DNA of 64,000 nt, from positions 1 to 64,000 of the forward strand of contig NZ_KB900004.1 of assembly GCF_000378505.1 (NCBI RefSeq), read 5' to 3'. This stretch comes from Modicisalibacter luteus DSM 23508 (GTDB lineage Bacteria; Pseudomonadota; Gammaproteobacteria; Pseudomonadales; Halomonadaceae). Positions 35,535-45,529 of the stretch are shown here, in pieces. How positions within the stretch are numbered: position 1 is the stretch's first letter; the number at the start of each line of letters is the position of its first letter. The notes below the pieces were generated by a model that saw nothing but the letters and a program-made list of their open reading frames with translations, searched no databases and was not told where the DNA came from. The position numbers and the translations under genes are program-made.

Positions 35535-36200
35535 GTGACCTACCGTTTCGCCGATCTCAAGGCCACCTGCCAGGATGACTGGCGTGCCTATTGCGAACAT
35601 GACTTCGTCACCCAACTCGGCGCTGGCAACCTTGCACCCGAGGCGTTTCGTCATTATCTGCAGCAAGACTACCTGTTCCTGATCCACTTCGCCCGCGCCT
35701 ATGCCCTGGCGGCCTACAAGAGCCGCACGCTGGCCGAACTGCGCCAGGCTTACGATGCGCTCAGGACCATTCTCGACGTAGAACTCGACCTGCATGTCGG
35801 CTATTGCCGCGAGTGGGGTATCAGCGAGGACGACTTGGCCAGGCTGCCCGAAGCCCGTGCCACACTGGCCTATACCCGCTACGTGCTGGATACCGGCAGC
35901 CGGGGCGACCTGCTCGATCTTCATGTCGCCCTGGCGCCTTGTCTGATCGGATACGGCGAGATCGCCAACTGGCTCACTGCCCAATCCTTCACACGCCATG
36001 ACGGCAACCCTTACGCCAACTGGATCGCCATGTATGCCAGTGACGACTTTCAGCAGGCCATGCGTGCTGAGATCGCCTGGCTGGATGAGCGCCTCGCTGC
36101 ACTCGATGCCTCGCGCTTCGAGCAACTCGTCACGATCTTCCGTGACGCCACCCGGCTGGAAATCGATTTCTGGCAGATGGGCCTGAATCAGTCTTTCTGA
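35535..36200 (+). CDS. tenA: Aminopyrimidine aminohydrolase / thiaminase II TenA
   Basis: Salvage enzyme that releases hydroxymethylpyrimidine from degraded thiamine; 221 residues. The helical TenA fold shows FRHYLQQDYLFLIHFARAYA with the substrate-binding Asp. The catalytic cysteine is in ALAPCLIGYGEIANWL, and the late EIDFWQMGL carries the C-terminal Glu. The best start is GTG at 35535, with GGAG six bases upstream; the frame is open to 35493 but has no site there. It is controlled by its own TPP riboswitch. Confidence 0.93.
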   Translation: MTYRFADLKATCQDDWRAYCEHDFVTQLGAGNLAPEAFRHYLQQDYLFLIHFARAYALAAYKSRTLAELRQAYDALRTILDVELDLHVGYCREWGISEDDLARLPEARATLAYTRYVLDTGSRGDLLDLHVALAPCLIGYGEIANWLTAQSFTRHDGNPYANWIAMYASDDFQQAMRAEIAWLDERLAALDASRFEQLVTIFRDATRLEIDFWQMGLNQSF

Positions 36201-36215
36201 GTCCATCTGTCTAAC

Positions 36216-36239
36216 GCCGGGCAAGGATGCTTGCCCGGC
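36216..36239. terminator. Strong hairpin after tenA without a T run
   Basis: A perfect 10-bp stem (GCCGGGCAAG / CTTGCCCGGC) with loop GATG, 15 bases after the tenA stop. No T tract follows on either strand, so it may act as a 3' stabiliser or a weak terminator before the thiC riboswitch. Confidence 0.5.
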
Positions 36240-36266
36240 AAATCCGGCGCCGCCTGGCGGTGCCAA

Positions 36267-36399
36267 CGCTTGACGGGGTGCCGGTGGAACCGGCTGAGAC
36301 CACCCTACGGCATAGCAGTCGCTGCGTCGTCACGGTGGGGCCCGTTGAACCTGATCTGGCTAACCCTTTCCAGGGACGAACCAGCGTAGGGATCAAGCG
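36267..36399 (+). promoter_or_regulatory. TPP riboswitch (THI element) of thiC
   Basis: The same ordered blocks are present as in the tenA switch: GGGGTGCC, CTGAGA, GTTGAACCTGATC and GCGTAGGGATCA, closed by CGCTTGA / TCAAGCG. P3 is long (CCACC/GGTGG with an inner arm) and P5 again has an added stem (CCCT/AGGG). The first ~32 bases after P1 begins are identical to the tenA riboswitch. The distance to the thiC GTG is 87 bases. Confidence 0.95.
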
Positions 36400-36459
36400 A
36401 CACGCAGGGCGACGCCGTACCCCCGCCTTGTCCCTGTCCTCCTCCGCTGTCCTCCCTGA

Positions 36460-38376
<1,917 letters not shown>

Positions 38377-38404
38377 ACGGAAAAGGTCTGAGCGACAGAT
38401 AGCA

Positions 38405-38432
38405 CGCGCCGGTCACCGACCGGCGCGTTTTT
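38405..38432 (+). terminator. Rho-independent terminator of thiC
   Basis: A perfect 10-bp stem (CGCGCCGGTC / GACCGGCGCG) with loop ACC, followed by TTTTTC on the plus strand. It stands between thiC and the convergent P-type ATPase gene. Confidence 0.93.
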
Positions 38433-38440
38433 CATCGATG

Positions 38441-41011
38441 CTATTTGCTTGCCAGGCTCTCCTTGCCGTCCGGTTGCCACTGGCCCACGGTATCGGAGGT
38501 TGACGCCGCTGGCGCGGCCAGCGTTCCGGGGGTCGCCGACGCGATACCCAGATGGTGCCAGGGGTCGAAGCGCAGCAGGCGCAATGCGTTCAGGGTCACC
38601 AACACGGTGGCGCCGGTATCTGCCAGGATAGCCAACCATAGCCCGGTGATACCGAACACGGTAGTGATCAGAAATATCCCCTTCAGCCCGAGGGCAATGG
38701 CAATGTTCTGATGGATGTTGGCCATCGTTGCCCGGGCCAGGCCGATCTTGGCCGCAACATCGACTACCCGGTTTCTCAGTAACGCACCATCCGCCGTTTC
38801 CAATGCAACGTCTGTGCCCGATCCCATCGCCACCCCGACATGCGCCGTGGCCAAGGCGGGCGCGTCGTTGATGCCGTCACCGACCATCATCACATGCTCG
38901 CTGGCGGTCAGCTCTCGGATCGCTGCGACCTTGTCATCGGGCAATAGCGAGGCGCGATACTCCAGGCCGAGGCCATCGGCAATCGCCGCTGCCGTACGTG
39001 GATTATCGCCGGTAAGCATCACACTGCGCACACCCTGCGCCGAAAGAAATTTAACGCCTTGAGCGGCGTCGGTCCGTGGCTCGTCACGCAGGGCGATGAT
39101 TCCTGCCAGCGCATCTTCACGGAACACCACGGCTACGGTCTTGCCCTGGTCTTCCAGCGCCGTTATCCGCGTCTTGACCGTATCGGTCAGGATGCCGGCC
39201 TCTTCGGCATAACGCGGCGAGGCGACAACGGTCCGCACATTCTCGACATGTGCCTCGACGCCATGACCAGCAATCACCCGGGCCTTGCTGACTTGAGGCA
39301 CCCGGATGTTCTGCGTCTCGGCATGAGCCAGGATGGCTGCAGCCAGCGGGTGGCTGGAACCGCTCTCGACCGCGGCGGCCAAGGCAATGACCTCGTTACG
39401 TCCGCCCTTGAAGGTATCTACATCGGTGATCTCCGGCTTGCCGTTGGTCAGGGTACCGGTCTTGTCGAAGGCGACCAGTGTGGTGCGGGCGGCTGTCTCG
39501 ATGACGGCCCCGCCCTTCATGAGCAATCCGTGACGTGCTCCGGTAGACAAAGACGAGGCGATGGACGCCGGCACCGAAATTACCAACGCACAGGGGCAAC
39601 CGATCAACAGCAGCGCCAGGGCGCGATAGACCCATTCGCCCCAGGCGCCGCCGAACATCAGCGGCGGTACCACGGCGACTAACACAGCCGTGCCGACCAC
39701 GGCCGGCATGTACACTCGGCTGAAGCGGTCGATGAATCGCTCGGTCGGCGCACGGGCCTCCTGTGCTTCCTCGACCAGACGGATGATACGGGCAATGGTG
39801 TTGTCCTCAGGCGCCTTGGTTACCTGCACACGCAGCACCGCGTCGGTATTGATCGACCCGGCATAGACCGACTGCCCCACGCCCTTGCTCTTTGGTAGCG
39901 ACTCGCCGGTGACCGGCGACTCATCCAGCGACGCCGACCCCTCGATGATTTCGCCATCGGCGGGCATACGATCGCCTGGACGCACCTGAACGACCTGACC
40001 GATGCGCAGACGAGCAGCATCGACTTGGCGAACATCGCCGTTCTCTTCGACACGGGCGGACCTCGGCACCAAGTTCCCAAGCGCCCGAATACCGGCCCGT
40101 GCCCGATCGGCGGCAACCCCTTCTAGCACTTCGCCGACGGCGAACAGAAAGATGACCAACGCCGCTTCCTCGGCCGCCCCGATCACCAGCGCGCCGCCGG
40201 CAGCCAAAGTCATTAGCATCTCGATGGTGAAGGGCATGCCGGCACGCAAGGCGGCAAAGGCCCGTTGCGCCACGGGCACGACCCCGACCAGGCAAGCCAG
40301 TGCAAAGGCCCAATCGCCCCAGGGTGCCGGTGCCAGCAGGCTGACGACTAGCGCCCCCAGCAGCAGCGCCCCCGTCAAAAGCACCAGGCGAGCCTTGCCG
40401 CTGCGCAGCCCGCGCTTCATCCTTGCGAAGAAAGATGACGGTTCGAGATCATCGCCGGCACCTTGCGCATCGCCCTGCCTGGACATCCGATAGCCGAGTC
40501 TGGCGACCTCCCGTTCGACATCGGTACGTGAAATGCGAGCCTCGTCGAGGTGCAGGGAAAGCGTCTCGCGCATTAGTGATACTCGGACGTCCGCCACACC
40601 GGGCAACCGCTCCACCGCACCGCGTACCTTGGTCACGCAACTGGGGCAATCCATGCCCTCGACATGCCAGCTCAACATGTCGTCGGCGGGGGCGCTCTCA
40701 GCCTCACTGTTGGCAACCTGACTACCGCAGCAGGACGACTGGCAACAGGAGACTGCCGCTCCCTGTCGGCCGTCGGTTTGGAGAGCGATACCGTAACCCA
40801 AGGCCTCGACGGTGCGTTCGACCCGTGTCGGCGAGGTCTTGTCCGTATCAAGCCGTAGAGACAGCGTCTCGTCCGTGACCGAGACCTGCACGTCCTGCAC
40901 TCCGGCCAGACGCTCCACGGCACCGCGAATCCTGGTGGCACAGCTCGGGCAGTCCATTCCCTGAACAATCCATTGATGCGTGATGTCGAATGAAGCGGAT
41001 TCGGTTGCCAT
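38441..41011 (-). CDS. zntA: Zn/Cd/Pb-exporting P1B-type ATPase with two metal-binding domains
   Basis: Heavy-metal efflux pump of 856 residues. Two heavy-metal-associated domains start with GMDCPSC (near residues 18 and 118), joined by a linker with a Cys cluster (CCQSSCCGSQ). Eight membrane helices follow. The transport site is IGCPCAL, the phosphorylation motif is FDKTGTLTNG, the nucleotide site includes SSHPLA, and the hinge is VGDGINDAPALA. The CPC together with DKTGT and the cysteine-rich linker favours Zn2+/Cd2+/Pb2+ over Cu+. Preceded by a MerR-type promoter; AGAGG lies seven bases upstream of the ATG. No metal-regulator gene is adjacent. Confidence 0.94.
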   Translation of the reverse strand: MATESASFDITHQWIVQGMDCPSCATRIRGAVERLAGVQDVQVSVTDETLSLRLDTDKTSPTRVERTVEALGYGIALQTDGRQGAAVSCCQSSCCGSQVANSEAESAPADDMLSWHVEGMDCPSCVTKVRGAVERLPGVADVRVSLMRETLSLHLDEARISRTDVEREVARLGYRMSRQGDAQGAGDDLEPSSFFARMKRGLRSGKARLVLLTGALLLGALVVSLLAPAPWGDWAFALACLVGVVPVAQRAFAALRAGMPFTIEMLMTLAAGGALVIGAAEEAALVIFLFAVGEVLEGVAADRARAGIRALGNLVPRSARVEENGDVRQVDAARLRIGQVVQVRPGDRMPADGEIIEGSASLDESPVTGESLPKSKGVGQSVYAGSINTDAVLRVQVTKAPEDNTIARIIRLVEEAQEARAPTERFIDRFSRVYMPAVVGTAVLVAVVPPLMFGGAWGEWVYRALALLLIGCPCALVISVPASIASSLSTGARHGLLMKGGAVIETAARTTLVAFDKTGTLTNGKPEITDVDTFKGGRNEVIALAAAVESGSSHPLAAAILAHAETQNIRVPQVSKARVIAGHGVEAHVENVRTVVASPRYAEEAGILTDTVKTRITALEDQGKTVAVVFREDALAGIIALRDEPRTDAAQGVKFLSAQGVRSVMLTGDNPRTAAAIADGLGLEYRASLLPDDKVAAIRELTASEHVMMVGDGINDAPALATAHVGVAMGSGTDVALETADGALLRNRVVDVAAKIGLARATMANIHQNIAIALGLKGIFLITTVFGITGLWLAILADTGATVLVTLNALRLLRFDPWHHLGIASATPGTLAAPAASTSDTVGQWQPDGKESLASK

Positions 41012-41039
41012 GGATAGGCCTCTGATTCATTTTGCCGGT

Positions 41040-41070
41040 AGTCTATTCCCTGTAGCGACTACAGACTCAA
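41040..41070 (-). promoter_or_regulatory. MerR-type metal-responsive promoter of the P-type ATPase
   Basis: On the minus strand the -35 TTGAGT (41065-41070) and the -10 TAGACT (41040-41045) are 19 bases apart. The spacer contains the perfect dyad CTGTAGTCGCTACAG (41050-41064). An over-long spacer with such a dyad is the mark of promoters untwisted by MerR-family regulators such as ZntR, CadR or PbrR. It lies 29 bases from the ATPase start. Confidence 0.88.
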
Positions 41071-41186
41071 GCCAAGTTTCACGACGCAAGGAAGACAACC
41101 CATTGGACCCGAAGGTGCCGTTCGTTTAGTTTACGGCCTCCACCACGGCATTCCGCCCCACCGAAGGAAACGTTCGACAGGTCACG

Positions 41187-42245
41187 ATGATGAGAGTATG
41201 GAAACGAGGGATGGGTTACTGGATGGCGCTGGGCATGTTGGCCATGCCGCGCATGCTTCTGGCGCAGGAGGACGAGTCATCAACGACCGGACATTATCCG
41301 CTTCCTGAGCAAGGTGATGTTGTCGGCCAGGTCCAGACGGTCGAAGCCTCACAGGAAGACACCCTCATCGATATTGGCCTGAGTCGCGGTATCGGCTTCA
41401 ACGCCATGCGTGCCGCCAATCCAGACACCCGGACATGGCTGCCTGGCGAAGGAACCGAGGTCGTGCTGCCGACACGTTACATCCTGCCACCCGGCCCACG
41501 CGAAGGTATCGTCGTCAATCTGGCTGAGTTGCGTCTCTATTACTACCCTTCGGTGCAGGGTGACGAAACACCGCGCGTAGAGACCTACCCTATCGGTATT
41601 GGACGGTTGGACTGGCAGACGCCGCTGGGAACAACGACGGTCACCCACAAGCTGGAACAACCCGCTTGGTATCCGCCGCAAAGCATCATCAAGGAGCATG
41701 CCGAGCGTGGCGAAACGCTGCCGAGTGTTGTCCCCCCCGGGCCGGACAACCCGCTGGGTGAGTACGCTATATTGCTGGGCATTCCCGGTTACCTGATTCA
41801 CGGCACCAATCGCCCCGAAGGGGTCGGAATGCGGGTCTCACATGGTTGCATCCGCATGTTGCCGGGCGATATTGAAGATCTTATCTATCGCGTGCCAAAG
41901 GGTACCCAGGTCCGCCTGATCGACGAGCCGGTCAAGATCGGCTGGACGCAAAGAGGCACACTGGAGGTTCAGAGTTACCCTATTCCCGAGACCACGCCGG
42001 AAGAGCTGGCGGAGCGCGTCGAGCAAACCTTCGCCTCCGTGACTCAGGCAGCAAACCAGCGTGGTGTACTCGTCGATTACGCTCGACTGAAGGAACTGGT
42101 GGTCAATCCCGATGGGATCCCCCACCCGGTGATGCTGACCGATGCACCGTTCGAGGTTCCCTATCATTTCTACGATCAGGTAACACTCGACCCGACTCTG
42201 TTCAGTCAACTCGACGCAACGCCGGTTCAAGCGACAGACGATTGA
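41187..42245 (+). CDS. L,D-transpeptidase (ErfK/YbiS family)
   Basis: Periplasmic cysteine transpeptidase of the YkuD fold, 352 residues. It forms meso-Dap-meso-Dap cross-links or attaches lipoproteins to peptidoglycan. A signal peptide (MGYWMALGMLAMPRMLLAQ) is followed by a LysM-like region (~45-95, DTLIDIGLSRGIGFNAMRAAN) and the catalytic domain with IHGTNRPEGVGMRVSHGCIRM, holding the active His, Gly and Cys. A C-terminal domain of ~100 residues follows, as in ErfK/YcfS. Divergent from the metal ATPase. Either M1 or M2 may be used. Confidence 0.92.
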   Translation: MMRVWKRGMGYWMALGMLAMPRMLLAQEDESSTTGHYPLPEQGDVVGQVQTVEASQEDTLIDIGLSRGIGFNAMRAANPDTRTWLPGEGTEVVLPTRYILPPGPREGIVVNLAELRLYYYPSVQGDETPRVETYPIGIGRLDWQTPLGTTTVTHKLEQPAWYPPQSIIKEHAERGETLPSVVPPGPDNPLGEYAILLGIPGYLIHGTNRPEGVGMRVSHGCIRMLPGDIEDLIYRVPKGTQVRLIDEPVKIGWTQRGTLEVQSYPIPETTPEELAERVEQTFASVTQAANQRGVLVDYARLKELVVNPDGIPHPVMLTDAPFEVPYHFYDQVTLDPTLFSQLDATPVQATDD

Positions 42246-42287
42246 TCCAGACCAGAGAAACGTGATGCCCCATCAGTAGGGTAAAGG

Positions 42288-42315
42288 CTCGCCGGGCAGA
42301 CATTTGCCCGGCGAG
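42288..42315 (+). terminator. Hairpin terminator after the L,D-transpeptidase gene
   Basis: An 11-bp perfect stem (CTCGCCGGGCA / TGCCCGGCGAG) with a six-base loop, 42 bases after the stop. It is followed only by TTGCC, so the T tail is weak. Confidence 0.6.
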
Positions 42316-42420
42316 TTGCCATTCGCCCTTCATCCCTGGTTTCGTCCCGCCCAGGACTGGCCGCCGGCCTCGCTAGCGAATATCCTCAGCTTTGTATACA
42401 GCGATTAGGAGATGATGCGC

Positions 42421-43545
42421 ATGCCAGGCCTGCTGCCCGACGTGGACCCGGACGGTCTACTCGAATATTCCGTGGTCTACACGGATCGCTCCCTCAACCA
42501 CATGTCCCAGAGCTTTCAGGACGTGATGCGGGATATCTCTCGCACGCTCAAGCAAGTCTATAACGCCGAGGCGGCAGTCATCGTCCCGGGCAGTGGCACC
42601 TTTGGCATGGAGGCGGTCGCTCGACAGTTCGCTACCGGTCAGTCGTGCCTGGTGATTCGCAACGGCTGGTTCAGCTATCGCTGGTCACAGATTTTCGAGA
42701 TGGGCAACATTCCTGCGTCCCAAACGGTGCTCAAGGCCAGGCCCATCAGCGATGAACCTAAGGCGCCCTTCACCCCTGCGCCCATCGATGAAGTTATTGC
42801 CACCATCGAAAAGCAGCGGCCATCCATAGTCTTCGCCCCACATGTGGAAACCGCCTCGGGCATGCTTTTGCCCGATGATTACCTGCGCCGAGTGGCACAA
42901 GCCACGCATGACGTCGGCGGGCTGTTCGTGCTCGACTGCATCGCCTCCGGCACGCTGTGGGTAGACATGCAGGACATCGGCGTCGATATTCTGATCAGCG
43001 CCCCGCAAAAAGGCTGGAGCGCCTCCCCCTGCTGCGCCATGGTCATGCTGGGGATCCGTGCACTGGAACGCATCGAGTCTACCACCAGCACGAGCTTTGC
43101 CGCCGATCTGCGCAAGTGGCTAGCAATCATGCAGGCCTATGAAGGTGGCGGCCATGCCTACCATGCCACCATGCCCACCGATGGCCTGACTCGGCTGCGC
43201 GACATCATGCGCGAAACCGAAGCCTATGGCTTCGCCGAGGTCCGTGCCGAACAGCAACTGCTCGGCGACCGGGTGCGTACGTTACTCGCTGAGAGAGGCT
43301 TCTACAGCGTGGCCGCGGATGGCTTCCAGGCGCCCGGGGTGGTAGTCAGCTATACCGACGACCCAGGCATCGCCGCCAAGTTCGCCCAGGCCGGCTTGCA
43401 GGTGGCGGCTGGTGTTCCGCTGATGTGCGATGAAGGCGATGACTTCAGAACGTTCCGCATCGGGTTGTTCGGCCTCGACAAGCTGCACCATATCGAGCGT
43501 AGCGTCGAGACGCTAGAGCACGCGCTTTCTCGTCTTAAGGTGTAG
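42421..43545 (+). CDS. Class V PLP-dependent aminotransferase
   Basis: Fold-type I aminotransferase of the alanine-glyoxylate / serine-pyruvate group, 374 residues. The phosphate-binding start is PGSGTFGMEAVARQF, the substrate-facing segment is FAPHVETASGM, the PLP Asp is in FVLDCIASGTLW and the Schiff-base Lys is in ISAPQKGWSASPCCAMVML. Substrate pair not determinable. The start at 42421 is chosen because AGGAG lies nine bases upstream; ATGs at 42412 and 42415 are too close to that site. Confidence 0.88.
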   Translation: MPGLLPDVDPDGLLEYSVVYTDRSLNHMSQSFQDVMRDISRTLKQVYNAEAAVIVPGSGTFGMEAVARQFATGQSCLVIRNGWFSYRWSQIFEMGNIPASQTVLKARPISDEPKAPFTPAPIDEVIATIEKQRPSIVFAPHVETASGMLLPDDYLRRVAQATHDVGGLFVLDCIASGTLWVDMQDIGVDILISAPQKGWSASPCCAMVMLGIRALERIESTTSTSFAADLRKWLAIMQAYEGGGHAYHATMPTDGLTRLRDIMRETEAYGFAEVRAEQQLLGDRVRTLLAERGFYSVAADGFQAPGVVVSYTDDPGIAAKFAQAGLQVAAGVPLMCDEGDDFRTFRIGLFGLDKLHHIERSVETLEHALSRLKV

Positions 43546-43558
43546 AACCCCACCAACA

Positions 43559-43589
43559 CGAAAAACGCCCTGGCCAGTTGGCCAGGGCG
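43559..43589 (-). terminator. Rho-independent terminator of the cyo operon
   Basis: A perfect 10-bp stem (CGCCCTGGCC / GGCCAGGGCG) with loop AGTT, followed on the minus strand by TTTTTCG. It lies about 45 bases after the cyoE stop. The plus-strand side has no T tract. Confidence 0.88.
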
Positions 43590-43632
43590 CTGATATTGCC
43601 CAATCAAGCTGTGATTGCGTTGCGCTGAGGGC

Positions 43633-44556
43633 TTACTGAGACAGATTAGTGCGCAGAAAGCTATCGATCTGAGGTTGAGCGTCGGCGAGCATGGTCGCCG
43701 GCGCTACACTAAAATCCACGGCCATCATTACACTCAATGCCGTGATCATCACGATCGAGAACGCAAACTGTTTCTTCGCCCAGGCGTTGTCGTCACCCTT
43801 GCGATAGCCCAGCGAGGCAAGGTAGAGCCAGTAGAGGCTCATCGTCGCCGCGACGGCAAAATAGCCGTAGCCGGCATAGCCCAACAACGACAAGGCCAGT
43901 GCCGCCGCCATGAAGGCTATGATGTACAGCACGATGGAGCGCTTCGCTGCGGCGATCCCCTTCTTCACCGGCAGCACCGGAATCGAGGCGGCACGGTAGT
44001 CGTTGAAGCGGAAGATCGCGATTGCGTAGGAATGCGGCATCTGCCAGAGACTGAAAATCAGCAGCAGAACCGCCCCCCCCATGTCGAACTGGCCACTGGC
44101 GGCGCAGTAGCCGATGACCGGCGGTGTGGCACCGGACAGGCTACCGACAAGAGTGCCATAGACCGAATTGCGCTTCAGGTAGAGGCTGTAGAGTACGACA
44201 TAGACGAAGAATCCCAGCCCGGCGAACAGCGCAGCCAGCGGGTTCGCACCCCAATAGAGCAATGCGAACCCGGCTATCCCCAATGCCGTGGCATAAGCCA
44301 GCGCGACGCGCGGTGATACCAACCCACGGGCCAGAGCCCGGTTGCGGGTGCGCTCCATCTTGACGTCGATATCGCGATCGATGACGTTGTTGAACACGCA
44401 GCCGGAAGCGATTACCAACGCGACCCCAGCCAACGTAGCGAGAAACAGGGGAAGATGGAACTCCCCCCGGGCGGCTAGAAAATAGCCGCCCGTCACGGAA
44501 ATCAAGTTACCGAAGATGATTCCCGGCTTGGTCAGGTTCAGATAGAGCTTGATCAT
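43633..44556 (-). CDS. cyoE: Protoheme IX farnesyltransferase (heme O synthase)
   Basis: UbiA-family membrane prenyltransferase making heme O for the bo3 oxidase, 307 residues with about nine helices. The first Asp-rich motif is [18 protein letters not shown], with the [18 protein letters not shown] start and the second site around [20 protein letters not shown]. CyoE and CtaB are close homologues; position after cyoD fixes it as the bo3 partner. Last gene of the operon. Confidence 0.96.
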   Translation of the reverse strand: MIKLYLNLTKPGIIFGNLISVTGGYFLAARGEFHLPLFLATLAGVALVIASGCVFNNVIDRDIDVKMERTRNRALARGLVSPRVALAYATALGIAGFALLYWGANPLAALFAGLGFFVYVVLYSLYLKRNSVYGTLVGSLSGATPPVIGYCAASGQFDMGGAVLLLIFSLWQMPHSYAIAIFRFNDYRAASIPVLPVKKGIAAAKRSIVLYIIAFMAAALALSLLGYAGYGYFAVAATMSLYWLYLASLGYRKGDDNAWAKKQFAFSIVMITALSVMMAVDFSVAPATMLADAQPQIDSFLRTNLSQ

Positions 44557-44568
44557 CGCATTGCCAGC

Positions 44569-44901
44569 TTAGTCGAGCATCATGTTGGAGTGCAGGTTGT
44601 GCATGATCCACAGCGAACCACCAATCACCAGCACCAGAATCTTCACCGTGAAAACGAACGACATCAGATTCCAGCCCTCATCGGCCTTGGTGTTCATATG
44701 CAGGAACATGATCAGCTGCACGAGAAGCTGCAGTACCGCAGCACTAACGATAACAATCACCGTAGTCAGCGTACTGAATGCCCCGGTCATGACCATGCCG
44801 AACGCGACGATGGTCAGAACGATGGACAGGACCAGCCCGATGACATAGGACTTGACGCTGCCGTGGCTAGCCTCGCCGTGGCTTGAGTGTGAACCGCTCA
44901 T
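44569..44901 (-). CDS. cyoD: Cytochrome bo3 ubiquinol oxidase subunit IV
   Basis: Small three-helix accessory subunit that stabilises the bo3 oxidase, 110 residues. The N-terminus is His/Ser-rich (SGSHSSHGEASHG), followed by SYVIGLVLSIVLTIVAFGMV and the conserved QLIMFLHMNTKADEGWN. Directly between cyoC (one-base gap) and cyoE. Confidence 0.95.
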   Translation of the reverse strand: MSGSHSSHGEASHGSVKSYVIGLVLSIVLTIVAFGMVMTGAFSTLTTVIVIVSAAVLQLLVQLIMFLHMNTKADEGWNLMSFVFTVKILVLVIGGSLWIMHNLHSNMMLD

Positions 44902-44902
44902 G

Positions 44903-45529
44903 TCACATAGCCCCCATGAGATAGACGAAGGTGAACACGCAGATCCAGACGATGTCCAGGAAGTGCCAGAACAGGCTCAGGCACATGATGCGCGGACGCG
45001 TGATGTCGTTCAGCCCCTTGGTCTGGAGCTGGACCAGCATCACCAGCATCCAGATCATGCCGAAGAACACGTGCAGGCCGTGGGTGCCGACCAGCGTGAA
45101 GAAGGCCGATAGGAAGGCGCTGCGATCCGGACCATAGCCTTCATGAATCAGGTGCTGGAACTCGTAGAGTTCCAGCCCGATGAAGCCGGCCCCCAGCACG
45201 AAGGTCACCCACAGCCAGGCCTTGAGCTGGCCGAGCTTGTTGTCGTTCATGGCCAGCACGGCCATCCCGTAGGTGAAACTGCTGAACAGCAGGAAGAAGG
45301 TACCGGCCAGGATGAGCGGTAGATCGAAGATCTCTCCGGGCGTCGGACCATCCGCCGTGCCCCCAACGAGCACGGCATAGGTAGCGAACAGCGTCCCGAA
45401 GATAATCAGGTCGCTCATCAGGTAGACCCAGAAGCCGAACACCTTCATGCCAGCGGCATCGTGATGATCGTGGTCGTGCCCGTGCTCGCTAACTTCAACA
45501 ATACGGTTGCCAAGAGTATCGGTAGCCAT
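44903..45529 (-). CDS. cyoC: Cytochrome bo3 ubiquinol oxidase subunit III
   Basis: Five-helix subunit III of the heme-copper quinol oxidase, 208 residues. A His-rich start ([12 protein letters not shown]) precedes [39 protein letters not shown] and [15 protein letters not shown] are subunit III signatures. Its ATG overlaps the cyoB stop by one base (TAATG). Confidence 0.96.
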   Translation of the reverse strand: MATDTLGNRIVEVSEHGHDHDHHDAAGMKVFGFWVYLMSDLIIFGTLFATYAVLVGGTADGPTPGEIFDLPLILAGTFFLLFSSFTYGMAVLAMNDNKLGQLKAWLWVTFVLGAGFIGLELYEFQHLIHEGYGPDRSAFLSAFFTLVGTHGLHVFFGMIWMLVMLVQLQTKGLNDITRPRIMCLSLFWHFLDIVWICVFTFVYLMGAM

